64,000 bases of DNA. Source: Fodinicola acaciae (GTDB lineage Bacteria > Actinomycetota > Actinomycetes > Mycobacteriales > HKI-0501). Positions 43,524-52,418 of this stretch are shown here, in pieces. The position numbers were made by a program, and so were the translations under genes. The stretch covers positions 1,302,001 through 1,366,000 of the forward strand of contig NZ_WOTN01000002.1 of the NCBI RefSeq assembly GCF_010993745.1, given 5' to 3'. Numbering within the stretch: the stretch's first letter is position 1; every line of letters begins with the position of its first letter. The notes beneath the pieces were generated by a model. The model ran no database searches and was not told the origin of the DNA. It saw nothing but the letters and a program-made list of their open reading frames with translations.

Positions 43524-44150
43524 GTGTCGCTGCGCCACGCGTTGCTCGCTTTGCTGGAGGCCGAGCCGATGAGCGGTTACAGCCTGGCCAGGTTTTTCGA
43601 GCAGTCGGTGGCCTACGTCTGGCACGCACCGCATTCGCAGATTTATCCGGAGCTGCGGCGGATGCACGAGGCGGGGCTGATTTCCGGCCGGTCGGAAGCG
43701 CGCGGCACCCACGCGACCAAGACGATTTACACGCTCACCAAAGAAGGACGCGCGGAGTTGGCGCGCTGGGTCGAGGAGGTCACGCCGTCGCAGCGCGAAC
43801 GGGACGCCGGCTATCTCAAGGCGAGCTATCTGGAATACGCCAGCTTTGCCAGTGCGCGCAAGCAGTTTGAGGCACACCGCGCGCATCACGAGGAACAGCG
43901 GCGGCGCTGGGAGGCGCACGTACGCAACCTGGAAAACCGCGACACCGACCTGCTGCGCATCCGGCTCGCGCAAAACGCTGAGCTGGCCGACGCGGTGGTC
44001 GCGTACAAGGTGCACGTCTATCACGGCCTCATCGACCGTGCGAAACACGAAGTCCGCTGGGCCACCGCCGGCCTGAAGCTGGTCGACGAGCTGGAAGCCG
44101 GATTTCGCGCCGGAAAGAAGGCGGCGCCGCGCAAACGCAGGACCGGATAG
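43524..44150 (+). CDS. PadR-family transcriptional regulator
   Basis: Protein of 208 residues from GTG 43524 with GGAGGAG upstream. The N-terminal winged helix has L-R-H-A-L-L-A-L-L-E-A-E-P-M-S-G-Y-S-L-A and Q-I-Y-P-E-L-R-R-M-H-E-A-G-L-I, diagnostic of PadR. The C-terminal half is a helical Vir_act_alpha_C-type dimerisation domain, with a basic tail K-K-A-A-P-R-K-R-R. It is likely to control the divergent gene for the dihydroxyphthalate decarboxylase-like protein, as PadR classically does for phenolic acid decarboxylase. Confidence 0.85.
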   Translation: MSLRHALLALLEAEPMSGYSLARFFEQSVAYVWHAPHSQIYPELRRMHEAGLISGRSEARGTHATKTIYTLTKEGRAELARWVEEVTPSQRERDAGYLKASYLEYASFASARKQFEAHRAHHEEQRRRWEAHVRNLENRDTDLLRIRLAQNAELADAVVAYKVHVYHGLIDRAKHEVRWATAGLKLVDELEAGFRAGKKAAPRKRRTG

Positions 44151-44626
44151 CCGGCGCGCCCTGGCGTCTGGTTTCGCGCATCCAAGTGCCTCCCGACCCG
44201 CCGACGACTCAAGATATACGTATCGAGTGACCTAAACAACGCGGTGCGTAGTCTTTGCGGTGATTTCACGCGCTATGTCCGCGGAGACTGTTGTTTATGT
44301 CTCGCCATACCTATATCTTGGAATACGCGCCGGACCGGGCCCCCGACCGGCCCGGCGCACTCGACCGATGGTGCTGCCTGGTCGTCGGGCACGACTTCCA
44401 TGGCGGATCGGTCATCGTTGTTTTTCCTGGGGTCGGAGCCCCCGGACCCCCGTCCGTGTGGTCGGGTCGCGTCGGGTGCCTGCGAGTTGGCGGCAGGCCT
44501 TTCCCCGCGTCGGATCGGATGGTCCGGTTCCGTTGGAAGTGGTGCGGCGATCGTCGATGGCGGCGCGGGCGTGTGATGTGGTCGCGGCGCGGGGCTCCTT
44601 GACACTGCGGAAACGGCTGTGGTTGC
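44151..44626. other. 476-bp intergenic region before the cobalamin riboswitch
   Basis: No convincing gene. A 9-bp inverted repeat with long spacing (CAAGATATA at 44210-44218, TATATCTTG at 44312-44320) and a small hairpin GGGGTC/GACCCC at 44429-44450 are the only structures seen. The promoter for the cobalamin operon must lie in the last part. A possible 103-codon frame at 44291 has no recognisable fold. Confidence 0.5.
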
Positions 44627-44742
44627 GTACGAGGGTTCGTCGACGGCAGTGGAGGAAGCCGGTGTGAATCCGGCGCGGTCCCGCCACTGTTAGCCAGGCC
44701 ACCCAGCCCGGCAGCCAGGAACTCCGGCCGTCGATCCTTCGT
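44627..44742 (+). ncRNA. Cobalamin (AdoCbl) riboswitch
   Basis: The conserved core is plain: GAAGCCGGTGTGAATCCGGC, then GCGGTCCCGCCACTG, the B12-box type segment. The flanks ACGAGGG...CGACGGC and GCCGTCG...CTTCGT can pair as the closing stem. It lies directly upstream of eight cobalamin assembly genes and should switch off their expression when adenosylcobalamin is abundant. Confidence 0.93.
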
Positions 44743-44744
44743 CC

Positions 44745-44769
44745 CGAGGCGTGGACACCTCGAGGAAGG
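44745..44769 (+). promoter_or_regulatory. Expression-platform hairpin next to the ribosome site of cbiB
   Basis: CGAGG (44745-44749) pairs with CCTCG (44758-44762), the latter overlapping the GAGGAAGG ribosome site of the first gene. The layout fits translational control by the riboswitch. The site favours ATG 44777 over GTG 44771 as start. Confidence 0.55.
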
Positions 44770-44776
44770 CGTGTCG

Positions 44777-45685
44777 ATGCTGCGTGGCGTGCCGCTCGCA
44801 CTGCTCGCGGGTACGTTGCTCGACGGCGTTCTCGGCGACCCGCGGCGCGGCCACCCGGTCGCGGTTTTCGGCCGCGTCGCGGCATCCCTGGAAAACCGGA
44901 TGTGGGCCGACAGCCGACCACGCGGCGCGGCGTACGCCGCAACCCTCGTCGGCGGCGCGGCCCTGGTCGGCGTCGCCGGACAGCGGTCGTGGACGATCAC
45001 CGCGGCGGCGACCTGGACCGTTCTTGGCGGCACCTCGCTCGTACGCGAAGGCCGGCACATGCGGACTTTGCTGGCCGGCGGCGATCTCCCGGCGGCACGG
45101 CAGCGGCTGAGCCACCTGTGCGGCCGCGACGCCACCGAGCTGGACGCGTCCGAGCTCAGCCGGGCGACCGTCGAATCGATTGCCGAAAACACCTCCGACG
45201 CGGTCGTCGCGCCGCTGTTCTGGGGTGCCGTGGCTGGACTGCCGGGCCTGCTGGCATACCGAGCGGTCAACACCTTGGACGCGATGGTCGGTCATCACAA
45301 CCCGCGCTACGCGCGTTTTGGCTGGGCTGCGGCCAGACTCGACGACCTGGCCAACTGGCTGCCGGCGAGGATGACCGGCTTTCTCGCCGCGGCACTGGCC
45401 CCGACGGTCGGCGGCAATCCCGTCCACACCTTGCGAACGATGTTTCGGGACGGCGGCGACCATCCGAGCCCGAATGCCGGCCGGTGCGAGGCCGCGTTCG
45501 CCGGCGCGCTCGGCGTACGGCTCGGCGGCGCCAACCGCTACGGCGATCGCGTGGAGATACGCGGAAATCTCGGATCCGGCAGGGCACCGACGGCCGACGA
45601 CATCGCGCGTGCTGCTCTGCTTTCCCGCCTGGTCGGCGCTGCGGCGGCGGTTTTGTTCGCGTTTACGCGAAAGGTGCTGTCATGA
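44777..45685 (+). CDS. cobD: Adenosylcobinamide-phosphate synthase
   Basis: Protein of 302 residues (CbiB/CobD). It starts with a hydrophobic helix followed by [12 protein letters not shown], the family's hallmark, and has further membrane helices plus [18 protein letters not shown] and G-G-A-N-R-Y. It attaches aminopropanol phosphate to cobyric acid at the membrane. First gene of the riboswitch-controlled operon; its TGA overlaps the ATG of cobQ. Confidence 0.92.
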   Translation: MLRGVPLALLAGTLLDGVLGDPRRGHPVAVFGRVAASLENRMWADSRPRGAAYAATLVGGAALVGVAGQRSWTITAAATWTVLGGTSLVREGRHMRTLLAGGDLPAARQRLSHLCGRDATELDASELSRATVESIAENTSDAVVAPLFWGAVAGLPGLLAYRAVNTLDAMVGHHNPRYARFGWAAARLDDLANWLPARMTGFLAAALAPTVGGNPVHTLRTMFRDGGDHPSPNAGRCEAAFAGALGVRLGGANRYGDRVEIRGNLGSGRAPTADDIARAALLSRLVGAAAAVLFAFTRKVLS

Positions 45686-47190
45686 GCGGCGCGTTGTTGG
45701 TCGCCGGCACCACATCGGACGCCGGCAAGAGCATGGTGACCGCTGGCCTGTGCCGCTGGCTTGCTCGCCAGGGGGTCAAGGTCGCGCCGTTCAAGGCGCA
45801 GAACATGTCGCTCAACTCCGCGGTTACCCGCGATGGCGCGGAAATCGGCCGCGCGCAGGCCGCGCAGGCGGCCGCCGCCGGGATCGAGCCGGAGGCCGCG
45901 ATGAACCCGGTACTGCTCAAACCCGGCAGCGACCGGCACAGCCAGGTCGTGTTGCTCGGCCGGCCGATCGCCGAAGTCAGCGCACTTTCCTACCATGAGG
46001 TGAAAGCGCGGCTCCGCGACGCCGTACTCGACTCGCTCGCGGACCTGCGCTCACGCTATGACGCGGTGATCTGCGAAGGCGCCGGCAGCCCGACCGAGAT
46101 CAACCTGCGCGCCACCGACATCGCCAATCTCGGCCTGGCCCGCGCCGCTGGCCTGCCGACGCTGGTGGTGGGTGACATCGACCGTGGCGGTGTTTTCGCA
46201 GCCATGTTTGGCACATTGGCGCTCCTCGAACCCGCCGACCAGGCGCTGATCTGTGGTTTCGTCGTCAACAAGTTCCGCGGCGATCCAGGCCTGCTCGGTC
46301 CGGGTCTGGCCGGCCTGCGGCAGTTGACCGACCGCCCGGTGGCAGGCGTGTTGCCGTGGGTACGTGGACTTTGGCTGGACCTCGAGGATTCACTGGCGCT
46401 CGCCGCGGACCTGCCGGCCGTAGGACCGCCGGTCGGTGCGGACATGTTGCGCGTCGCGGTCGTACGTTTTCCGCGGATTTCGAATTTCACCGATGTCGAT
46501 CCATTGGTCGCCGAGCCAGGCGTCGCCGTACGTTTCGTTACACGCCCGGAAGAACTGTCCGACGCCGACCTCGTCGTGTTGCCTGGCACACGCGCCACAG
46601 TCTCGGATCTGTCCTGGATGCGCGACAACGGCATCGCCGACGCGATTTCGCGACGTGCGGCGGCGAGGCAACCGGTGCTTGGCATCTGCGGTGGTTACCA
46701 GATGCTCGCCGGTGTCATCCACGACGATGTGGAGAGCAGACAGGGGAAAGTCACCGGGCTTGGCGTCCTTCCCACGGCTGTCCACTTTGCAGCCGAAAAG
46801 GTGCTCGGGCGGCCGACCGGACGCGCGTACGACCAGGATGTCGATGGCTACGAGATCCACCACGGCCGCGTTTCGGTCTCCTCCGGTGATTCTTTTCTGG
46901 ACGGCTGCCGGTCCGACAGCGTCTGGGGGACCAGCTGGCACGGAATCCTCGAAAACGACGGGTTTCGGCGATGCTTTCTCGCCGAGGTCGCGGCGGTCGC
47001 CAACCGCCGCTTCGTCCCGGCCGAGGTGAGCTTTTCCGCCGTACGACAAAGATCGCTGGACATCGCCGGGGATCTGGTGGCCGACAACCTGGACACCGGT
47101 TATGTGCTGCGACTGCTGGAAGCCGGTCCGCCGGCCGGACTGCCGTTCGTGCCGCCAGGTGCGCCGGACCTTGAGGGGGAAAGCCCGTGA
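45682..47190 (+). CDS. cobQ: Cobyric acid synthase
   Basis: Protein of 502 residues. The ATP-binding part begins [13 protein letters not shown] and Q-N-M-S-L-N-S, and the C-terminal glutamine amidotransferase domain has nucleophile Cys in G-I-C-G-G-Y-Q-M and His in T-S-W-H-G-I-L-E-N. It amidates four side chains of adenosylcobyrinic acid a,c-diamide. Overlaps cobD and the chelatase gene at both ends. Confidence 0.94.
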   Translation: MSGALLVAGTTSDAGKSMVTAGLCRWLARQGVKVAPFKAQNMSLNSAVTRDGAEIGRAQAAQAAAAGIEPEAAMNPVLLKPGSDRHSQVVLLGRPIAEVSALSYHEVKARLRDAVLDSLADLRSRYDAVICEGAGSPTEINLRATDIANLGLARAAGLPTLVVGDIDRGGVFAAMFGTLALLEPADQALICGFVVNKFRGDPGLLGPGLAGLRQLTDRPVAGVLPWVRGLWLDLEDSLALAADLPAVGPPVGADMLRVAVVRFPRISNFTDVDPLVAEPGVAVRFVTRPEELSDADLVVLPGTRATVSDLSWMRDNGIADAISRRAAARQPVLGICGGYQMLAGVIHDDVESRQGKVTGLGVLPTAVHFAAEKVLGRPTGRAYDQDVDGYEIHHGRVSVSSGDSFLDGCRSDSVWGTSWHGILENDGFRRCFLAEVAAVANRRFVPAEVSFSAVRQRSLDIAGDLVADNLDTGYVLRLLEAGPPAGLPFVPPGAPDLEGESP

Positions 47191-49115
47191 CTGCGCCGAT
47201 CTTTCCGCTCAGCGCGGTCGTCGGGATGGACGACCTGCGCCTCGCGCTGGTGCTGAACGCGGTTTCTCCGGCGATCGGCGGTGTGCTCGTACGCGGTGAG
47301 AAAGGCACGGCGAAGTCCACCGCTGTGCGCGCGTTGGCAGCGGTCCTGCCGGCGGTGGCCGTCGTCGGCGGCTGCCGTTTCAGCTGCGATCCGGCCGATG
47401 CCGACCCGTCATGTCCGGACGGGCCGCACTGCTCGACGGATCCGGCCGAGAACCGTCCGGCGCGGCTGGTCGAGCTGCCGGTCGGCGCGAGCGAGGACCG
47501 GTTGGTCGGCGCGCTGGACATCGAGCGTGCGCTGGCCGAAGGTGTCAAGGCGTACGAGCCGGGCCTGCTCGCGGCGGCACATCGCGGGATTCTCTACGTC
47601 GACGAGGTCAACCTGCTCGGCGACCATCTGGTCGACCTGCTGCTCGACGCGGCCGCACTCGGCACGTCCTATGTGGAGCGAGAAGGGGTGTCGGTGCGGC
47701 ACCGCTCGCGTTTTCTGTTGGTCGGCACGATGAATCCGGAGGAAGGCGAGCTGCGGCCGCAGCTGCTCGACCGATTTGGCCTGACCGTCGAGGTGGCCGC
47801 GCCACGGAAGGTCGACGACCGTGCCGAGGTGGTCCGCCGGCGGCTCGGATTCGACGCGGATCCGGCCGCCTTCACCGCTCGTTTCGCTGAACAGGAACGA
47901 AAGTTGTCGGAGCGGATCGTACGCGCGCAGGCGTCGCTGTCCGATGTGGACCTGCCCGATGCCGCGCTGCGACAGATCGCGTCGGTGTGTGCCTCCTTCG
48001 AGGTGGACGGCCTGCGCGCCGACATTGTCATTGCTCGCACGGCAATCGCGCACGCGGCCTGGCAGGAGCGGCAGACCGTCGACGCCGAGGACGTCCGTGT
48101 CGCGGCTCGGCTCGCGTTGCCGCACCGGCGTCGCCGGAATCCGTTCGACGCACCGGGACTGGACGAGGAGCAGCTCGACAATGCCTTGTCTGAAGCCGAT
48201 CCGCCGCCGGGGCCTGCTGGGCCGGACGACGACGGACCTGGCTCCGGCGCCGCCGCCAGCGGAGAAAATGCGATGGGGCCGTCCAAAGAGTCGGTCGCAG
48301 CGCCGACCGAGACCTTCCGTACGCGCCGGCTGGAAGTGCCAGGTGTCGGCAGCGGCGTCGCCGGCCGCCGGTCGCGCGCGAAGACCGACTCCGGTCGGGT
48401 GACCGGATCTCGTCCGTCCACCGGAAAATCCGGTCGTCCGCATCTGGTTGCGACGATGGCCGCCGCGGCACCGCAGCAGAAGGCTCGGGGACGCAGCGGC
48501 ACTGGACTGGTCGTCCGGCGGGAGGACGTGCGGCTCGCGCGTCGCGAAGGACGCGAGTCGAACCTGGTGCTTTTCGCCGTGGACGCCAGCGGATCGATGG
48601 CGGCGCGAGCCCGGATGAGTGCGGTCAAAGGCGCTGTCCTGTCGCTGCTTCTCGACGCCTACCAGCGGCGCGACAAGGTCGGCCTGGTGACTTTTCGTGG
48701 TGACAGCGCGGAAGTGGTGCTGCCACCGACCTCATCGGTGGATGCCGCGGCGGCTCGGTTGACCGCATTGCCGACCGGCGGACGTACGCCCCTGGCGGAG
48801 GGTTTGTTGCGAGCACGCGAAGTCCTGCGGGTCGAACGCCTGCGAGACGCGCGCCGGCGGCCGCTTCTCGTCGTCGTCACCGACGGACGAGCGACGGGTC
48901 GCGCCGGCAGCCCCCTGGAGGACGCGCATCGCACGGCCGCGTTGTTGGCCTCCGAAGGCGTCGCGGCCGTTGTCGTGGATTGCGAGAACGGTCCGATCCG
49001 GTTGGGTTTGGCGGAAAAGCTGGCGACGGTGCTGGACGGTCCGGTGCTCCGGCTGGAGGAGCTGGCGGTCGAGACACTTGCTGCCTCGGTGCGTACGCTC
49101 ACCGGAGCGGCCTGA
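47187..49115 (+). CDS. Magnesium/cobalt chelatase ChlI-ChlD-type protein
   Basis: Protein of 642 residues that joins an AAA+ ChlI domain to a VWA ChlD domain. Walker A is G-E-K-G-T-A-K-S-T near residue 40 and Walker B is L-Y-V-D-E-V-N-L; the C-terminal VWA domain has the metal site F-A-V-D-A-S-G-S-M with T-D-G-R downstream. A Pro/Gly/Ser-rich linker (about 340-440) separates them. In cobalamin operons such proteins serve as motor subunits of the aerobic cobaltochelatase with CobN, which is not in this window. GTG start overlaps the cobQ stop. Confidence 0.88.
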   Translation: MTAPIFPLSAVVGMDDLRLALVLNAVSPAIGGVLVRGEKGTAKSTAVRALAAVLPAVAVVGGCRFSCDPADADPSCPDGPHCSTDPAENRPARLVELPVGASEDRLVGALDIERALAEGVKAYEPGLLAAAHRGILYVDEVNLLGDHLVDLLLDAAALGTSYVEREGVSVRHRSRFLLVGTMNPEEGELRPQLLDRFGLTVEVAAPRKVDDRAEVVRRRLGFDADPAAFTARFAEQERKLSERIVRAQASLSDVDLPDAALRQIASVCASFEVDGLRADIVIARTAIAHAAWQERQTVDAEDVRVAARLALPHRRRRNPFDAPGLDEEQLDNALSEADPPPGPAGPDDDGPGSGAAASGENAMGPSKESVAAPTETFRTRRLEVPGVGSGVAGRRSRAKTDSGRVTGSRPSTGKSGRPHLVATMAAAAPQQKARGRSGTGLVVRREDVRLARREGRESNLVLFAVDASGSMAARARMSAVKGAVLSLLLDAYQRRDKVGLVTFRGDSAEVVLPPTSSVDAAAARLTALPTGGRTPLAEGLLRAREVLRVERLRDARRRPLLVVVTDGRATGRAGSPLEDAHRTAALLASEGVAAVVVDCENGPIRLGLAEKLATVLDGPVLRLEELAVETLAASVRTLTGAA

Positions 49116-49729
49116 TGCCGCAAGGAAAACCGAGCGTGGTGCCGGACGACGGCCTGACGACGCGCCAACGGCGCAACCGTCCGCTGTTGATCGTCCACAC
49201 TGGACAGATGCGCGGCAAGTCCACGGCCGCCTTTGGCATGGCGATGCGCGCCTGGAACCAGGGATGGTCGATCGGCGTCTTCCAGTTTGTCAAGAGTGCC
49301 AAGTGGAAGGTCGGCGAGGAGTCGGCTTTTCGCGCGCTCGGCGCGATGCACCGGCAGACCGGCGAAGGTGGACCGGTCGCCTGGCACAAGATGGGTGAGG
49401 GTTGGTCGTGGATCCAGCGGCCAGGCAGCGAGCAGGACCACGCTGCCAGTGCCGCCGAGGGATGGGCTCAGATCAGGCGGGATCTGGCGGCGGAGACGTA
49501 CGACTTCTATGTGCTGGACGAGTTCACGTATCCACTGAAATGGGGTTGGGTCGACGTTGACGACGTGGTCGCGACGCTGCGAGACCGGCCGGGGCGCCAG
49601 CATGTCGTGATCACCGGCCGCGATGCCGCCGCGCCACTGGTCGAAGCCGCCGACATGGTGGTGGAGATGACGAAGATCAAGCATCCGATGGACAGCGGCC
49701 AGAAAGGTCAGCGAGGCATCGAATGGTGA
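49115..49729 (+). CDS. cobO: Cob(I)yrinic acid a,c-diamide adenosyltransferase
   Basis: Protein of 204 residues (CobO/BtuR/CobA type). The P-loop is T-G-Q-M-R-G-K-S-T-A-A-F-G, and V-L-D-E-F-T-Y-P-L and H-V-V-I-T-G-R-D-A match the family; the C-terminal K-H-P-M-D-S-G-Q-K-G-Q-R-G-I-E-W is the diagnostic ending. It adds the adenosyl group to Co(I) corrinoids. The ATG shares its A with the preceding TGA. Confidence 0.94.
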   Translation: MPQGKPSVVPDDGLTTRQRRNRPLLIVHTGQMRGKSTAAFGMAMRAWNQGWSIGVFQFVKSAKWKVGEESAFRALGAMHRQTGEGGPVAWHKMGEGWSWIQRPGSEQDHAASAAEGWAQIRRDLAAETYDFYVLDEFTYPLKWGWVDVDDVVATLRDRPGRQHVVITGRDAAAPLVEAADMVVEMTKIKHPMDSGQKGQRGIEW

Positions 49730-51042
49730 CCGTCCCCCGGCTGGTCGTCGCGGCACCGGCGTCGGGACACGGCAAGACGACGGTGGCGACCGGTCTGATG
49801 GCGGCCTTGACTGCCAGCGGACTTTCCGTGTCACCGCACAAAATCGGCCCGGACTACATCGACCCCGGCTATCACGCACTGGCCGCCGGCCGGCCGGGCC
49901 GCAACCTGGATGCCGTGTTGTGCGGCGAAGAACTCGTGGTGCCCCTGTTCCTGCACGGCGCAAGCGGTTGTGACATCGCGATTGTCGAAGGTGTCATGGG
50001 GTTGTACGACGGACGCGGCACGACCTCGTACGGATCGACGGCGCACGTGGCCAGTCTTCTGGACGCTCCGGTGCTGTTCGTGGTGGACGCCGCCGCGCAG
50101 GGTCGATCGGTGGCCGCGGCTGTCGCGGGTTTTCAGGCGTACGACCAGAGGATCCGGATTGCCGGCGTCGTCCTCAACCGCGTCGGCTCCGACCGGCACG
50201 AGGAGATCCTGCGCACCGCACTGAGCGAGCTCGGCATTGCGGTGTTGGGGGTCCTGCGGCGCGACGACGCGATTTCGGCGCCATCGCGCCATCTCGGACT
50301 GGTGCCGGCCGCCGAACGCGCCGCGACGGCGGTGTCCACTGTGGACAACCTCGGCGCCGCGATGGCGGCATCCGTCGACCTGGCCGCGGTCGTGGGCATT
50401 GCGCGCTCCGCCGGCTCGCTGGCTGGCCGGCCGTGGCAGGCACCGGTCCGTCAGGTGTCGCGACGACCGATCGTGGCGATCGCGGCCGGACCGGCATTCA
50501 CCTTCTCGTACGCCGAAACCGCCGAGCTGCTGACGGCAGCCGGTGCCCAGGCGGTGCCCTTCGATCCGCTGCACGATCCGCAGCTTCCGCACGGCACCGC
50601 CGGACTGGTGATCGGTGGCGGGTTTCCGGAGATCCATGCCGAAACGTTGTCTGGCAACGAGCCGCTTCGGCGCGCGGTCGCCGCGTTCGATGGCCCGATC
50701 GCCGCCGAGTGTGCCGGTTTGCTGTATCTGTCCAGAGAACTTGACGGCCATCCGATGTGTGGCGTGCTGGATGCCAAAGCCGCGATGACGCCTCGGTTGT
50801 CGCTGGGTTATCGAGACGCGGTGTCGGCGACGGACTCCGTGCTGTTGCCGCGCGGCGTTTCGGTCACCGGGCACGAGTTTCACCGCACGGCCGTCGAACC
50901 GGCGGCAGGACCGGCGGCCTGGTCGTACGACGGACGATCCGAAGGTTTCGCGATCGGCTCCGTCCATGCCTCGTATCTGCACCTGCACTGGGCCGGCCAC
51001 CCGGAGATCGCCAGCCGGTTCGTCCAGGCAGCGGCCGGATGA
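49723..51042 (+). CDS. cobB: Cobyrinic acid a,c-diamide synthase
   Basis: Protein of 439 residues (CobB/CbiA). N-terminal P-loop A-P-A-S-G-H-G-K-T-T and K-I-G-P-D-Y-I-D-P-G-Y-H are the substrate and ATP sites; the C-terminal glutamine amidotransferase domain has G-G-G-F-P-E-I-H and A-E-C-A-G-L-L-Y with the nucleophile Cys, and H-A-S-Y-L-H-L-H-W near the end. It amidates side chains a and c. ATG 49723 overlaps the cobO stop by 7 bp; GTG 49726 is an alternative. Confidence 0.94.
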   Translation: MVTVPRLVVAAPASGHGKTTVATGLMAALTASGLSVSPHKIGPDYIDPGYHALAAGRPGRNLDAVLCGEELVVPLFLHGASGCDIAIVEGVMGLYDGRGTTSYGSTAHVASLLDAPVLFVVDAAAQGRSVAAAVAGFQAYDQRIRIAGVVLNRVGSDRHEEILRTALSELGIAVLGVLRRDDAISAPSRHLGLVPAAERAATAVSTVDNLGAAMAASVDLAAVVGIARSAGSLAGRPWQAPVRQVSRRPIVAIAAGPAFTFSYAETAELLTAAGAQAVPFDPLHDPQLPHGTAGLVIGGGFPEIHAETLSGNEPLRRAVAAFDGPIAAECAGLLYLSRELDGHPMCGVLDAKAAMTPRLSLGYRDAVSATDSVLLPRGVSVTGHEFHRTAVEPAAGPAAWSYDGRSEGFAIGSVHASYLHLHWAGHPEIASRFVQAAAG

Positions 51043-52418
51043 GCGCGCTCGTCGTCGGCGTCGGATGCCGGTCAGGCGCGACCGCGGACGACATCCTTGC
51101 GCTGCTCTCCAATACGCTCGCCGAGGCCGGGCTGTCGATCGGCGCCGTCAGCCAACTGTCCACTGTGGACGTCAAGGCGACGGAGCCGGCCGTGGTCGAA
51201 GCGGCCCGGCGTTTGGGCGTGCCTGTTGTCGCCTGTCCGGCGACGACGCTGGCCAGTATCGAGGTCTCGCAAATGAGCGACGCGGCGGCGTGTGCGGTCG
51301 GCACGGGCAGTGTCGCCGAAGCGGCTGTCCTTGCCGCCGGTGCGGAGATCGTTGTGCAGCGTGAGAAATCGGCCGTCGCGACCGTCTCGGTGGGACGGCT
51401 GACATTTGACCTGTCGCATCACGGTGACGCCGACGCGGAGCCGGGTTTGGTGGACCTCGCCGTGAACGTACGCGCCGGCGCACCGCCGGGCTGGCTGCGC
51501 GACCAGTTGACCCAGGCGCTGCGGGAAATCTCCGCGTATCCGGATGTCACGACCGCTCGCCTCGCGGTGGCGCGGCGGCATAGCCGCGACCCGGCCGAGG
51601 TGCTGCTGACCGCTGGTGCGGCGGAAGCCTTCGTATTGCTGGCAAGGACGACACGAGCACGCCGGATCGTCGTCGTGCATCCGCAGTTCACGGAGCCGGA
51701 GGCGGCGATGCGCGCTGCCGGTCACCGTGTCGAACGGGTCGTATTGCCGGCCGAGTCGGGATTTTTCCTTGATCCTGCCCTGGTTCCGACGGATGCGGAT
51801 CTCGTGCTGGTGGGGAATCCGACGAACCCTACGTCGGTGCTGCATCCGGCCGCCACCCTGCGCCAGCTGGCACGTCCAGGCCGGATGCTCGTTGTCGACG
51901 AGGCGTTCGCCGACACCATCGCCGGCGAACCCGAGTCGCTGTCCGCAGATGCGGACGTGCCGGGCCTGGTGGTGTTACGCAGCCTGACAAAAACCTGGGG
52001 CCTGGCCGGCCTGCGGGTCGGTTACCTGCTTGCCGAACGTTCCGTGGTGTCCACTGTGGAGCGTGCACAGCCGCTGTGGTCTGTGTCGAGCCTGGCAGCC
52101 GTCGCCGCCGAAGCATGCTCCACACCGGTCGCGGTCGCCGAGGCCGCCGCCGCGGCTGAGGTCCTGGCACGCCACCGGGGCTATCTCGTGAGCCGTTTGC
52201 GCGCTCTGGGAATTGACTTGCCGGTGGAGCCGGCGTCGTCGTTCGTGTTGCTGCGGCTGGCCGATGGCCCCGGCGTACGCGATCGGCTTCGCAAGCGCGG
52301 TTTCGCGGTCCGGCGCGGTGACACTTTTCCCGGTCTGGGACCGGACTGGCTGCGGATCGCGGTGCGCGATCCGGCGACGACCGACGCCTTCGTCGGTGTT
52401 CTTGCGGAGGTCTTATGA
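51039..52418 (+). CDS. Fusion of CobE/CbiG C-terminal domain with CobC/CobD-like PLP decarboxylase
   Basis: Protein of 459 residues. Residues 1 to about 125 match CobE/CbiG_C (V-V-G-V-G-C-R-S-G-A-T-A-D-D-I at the start, then R-L-G-V-P-V-V-A-C-P). From about 135 to the end is a fold-type I PLP enzyme of the CobC/threonine-phosphate decarboxylase group, with V-G-N-P-T-N-P-T-S-V-L-H, V-D-E-A-F-A-D and the PLP Lys in S-L-T-K-T-W-G-L-A-G-L-R-V-G. One half works early (ring opening), the other makes or supplies the aminopropanol phosphate arm. ATGA overlap with cobB. Confidence 0.88.
   Translation: MSALVVGVGCRSGATADDILALLSNTLAEAGLSIGAVSQLSTVDVKATEPAVVEAARRLGVPVVACPATTLASIEVSQMSDAAACAVGTGSVAEAAVLAAGAEIVVQREKSAVATVSVGRLTFDLSHHGDADAEPGLVDLAVNVRAGAPPGWLRDQLTQALREISAYPDVTTARLAVARRHSRDPAEVLLTAGAAEAFVLLARTTRARRIVVVHPQFTEPEAAMRAAGHRVERVVLPAESGFFLDPALVPTDADLVLVGNPTNPTSVLHPAATLRQLARPGRMLVVDEAFADTIAGEPESLSADADVPGLVVLRSLTKTWGLAGLRVGYLLAERSVVSTVERAQPLWSVSSLAAVAAEACSTPVAVAEAAAAAEVLARHRGYLVSRLRALGIDLPVEPASSFVLLRLADGPGVRDRLRKRGFAVRRGDTFPGLGPDWLRIAVRDPATTDAFVGVLAEVL

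Noticed and set aside
44210-44320. Inverted repeat CAAGATATA / TATATCTTG as an operator pair
   Set aside because: Arms of 9 bp spaced by about 93 bp can arise by chance in an AT-richer stretch; not strong enough for a finding.
44291-44602. 103-codon plus-strand frame before the riboswitch
   Set aside because: No ribosome site, no fold, and it runs into the leader region; treated as intergenic.
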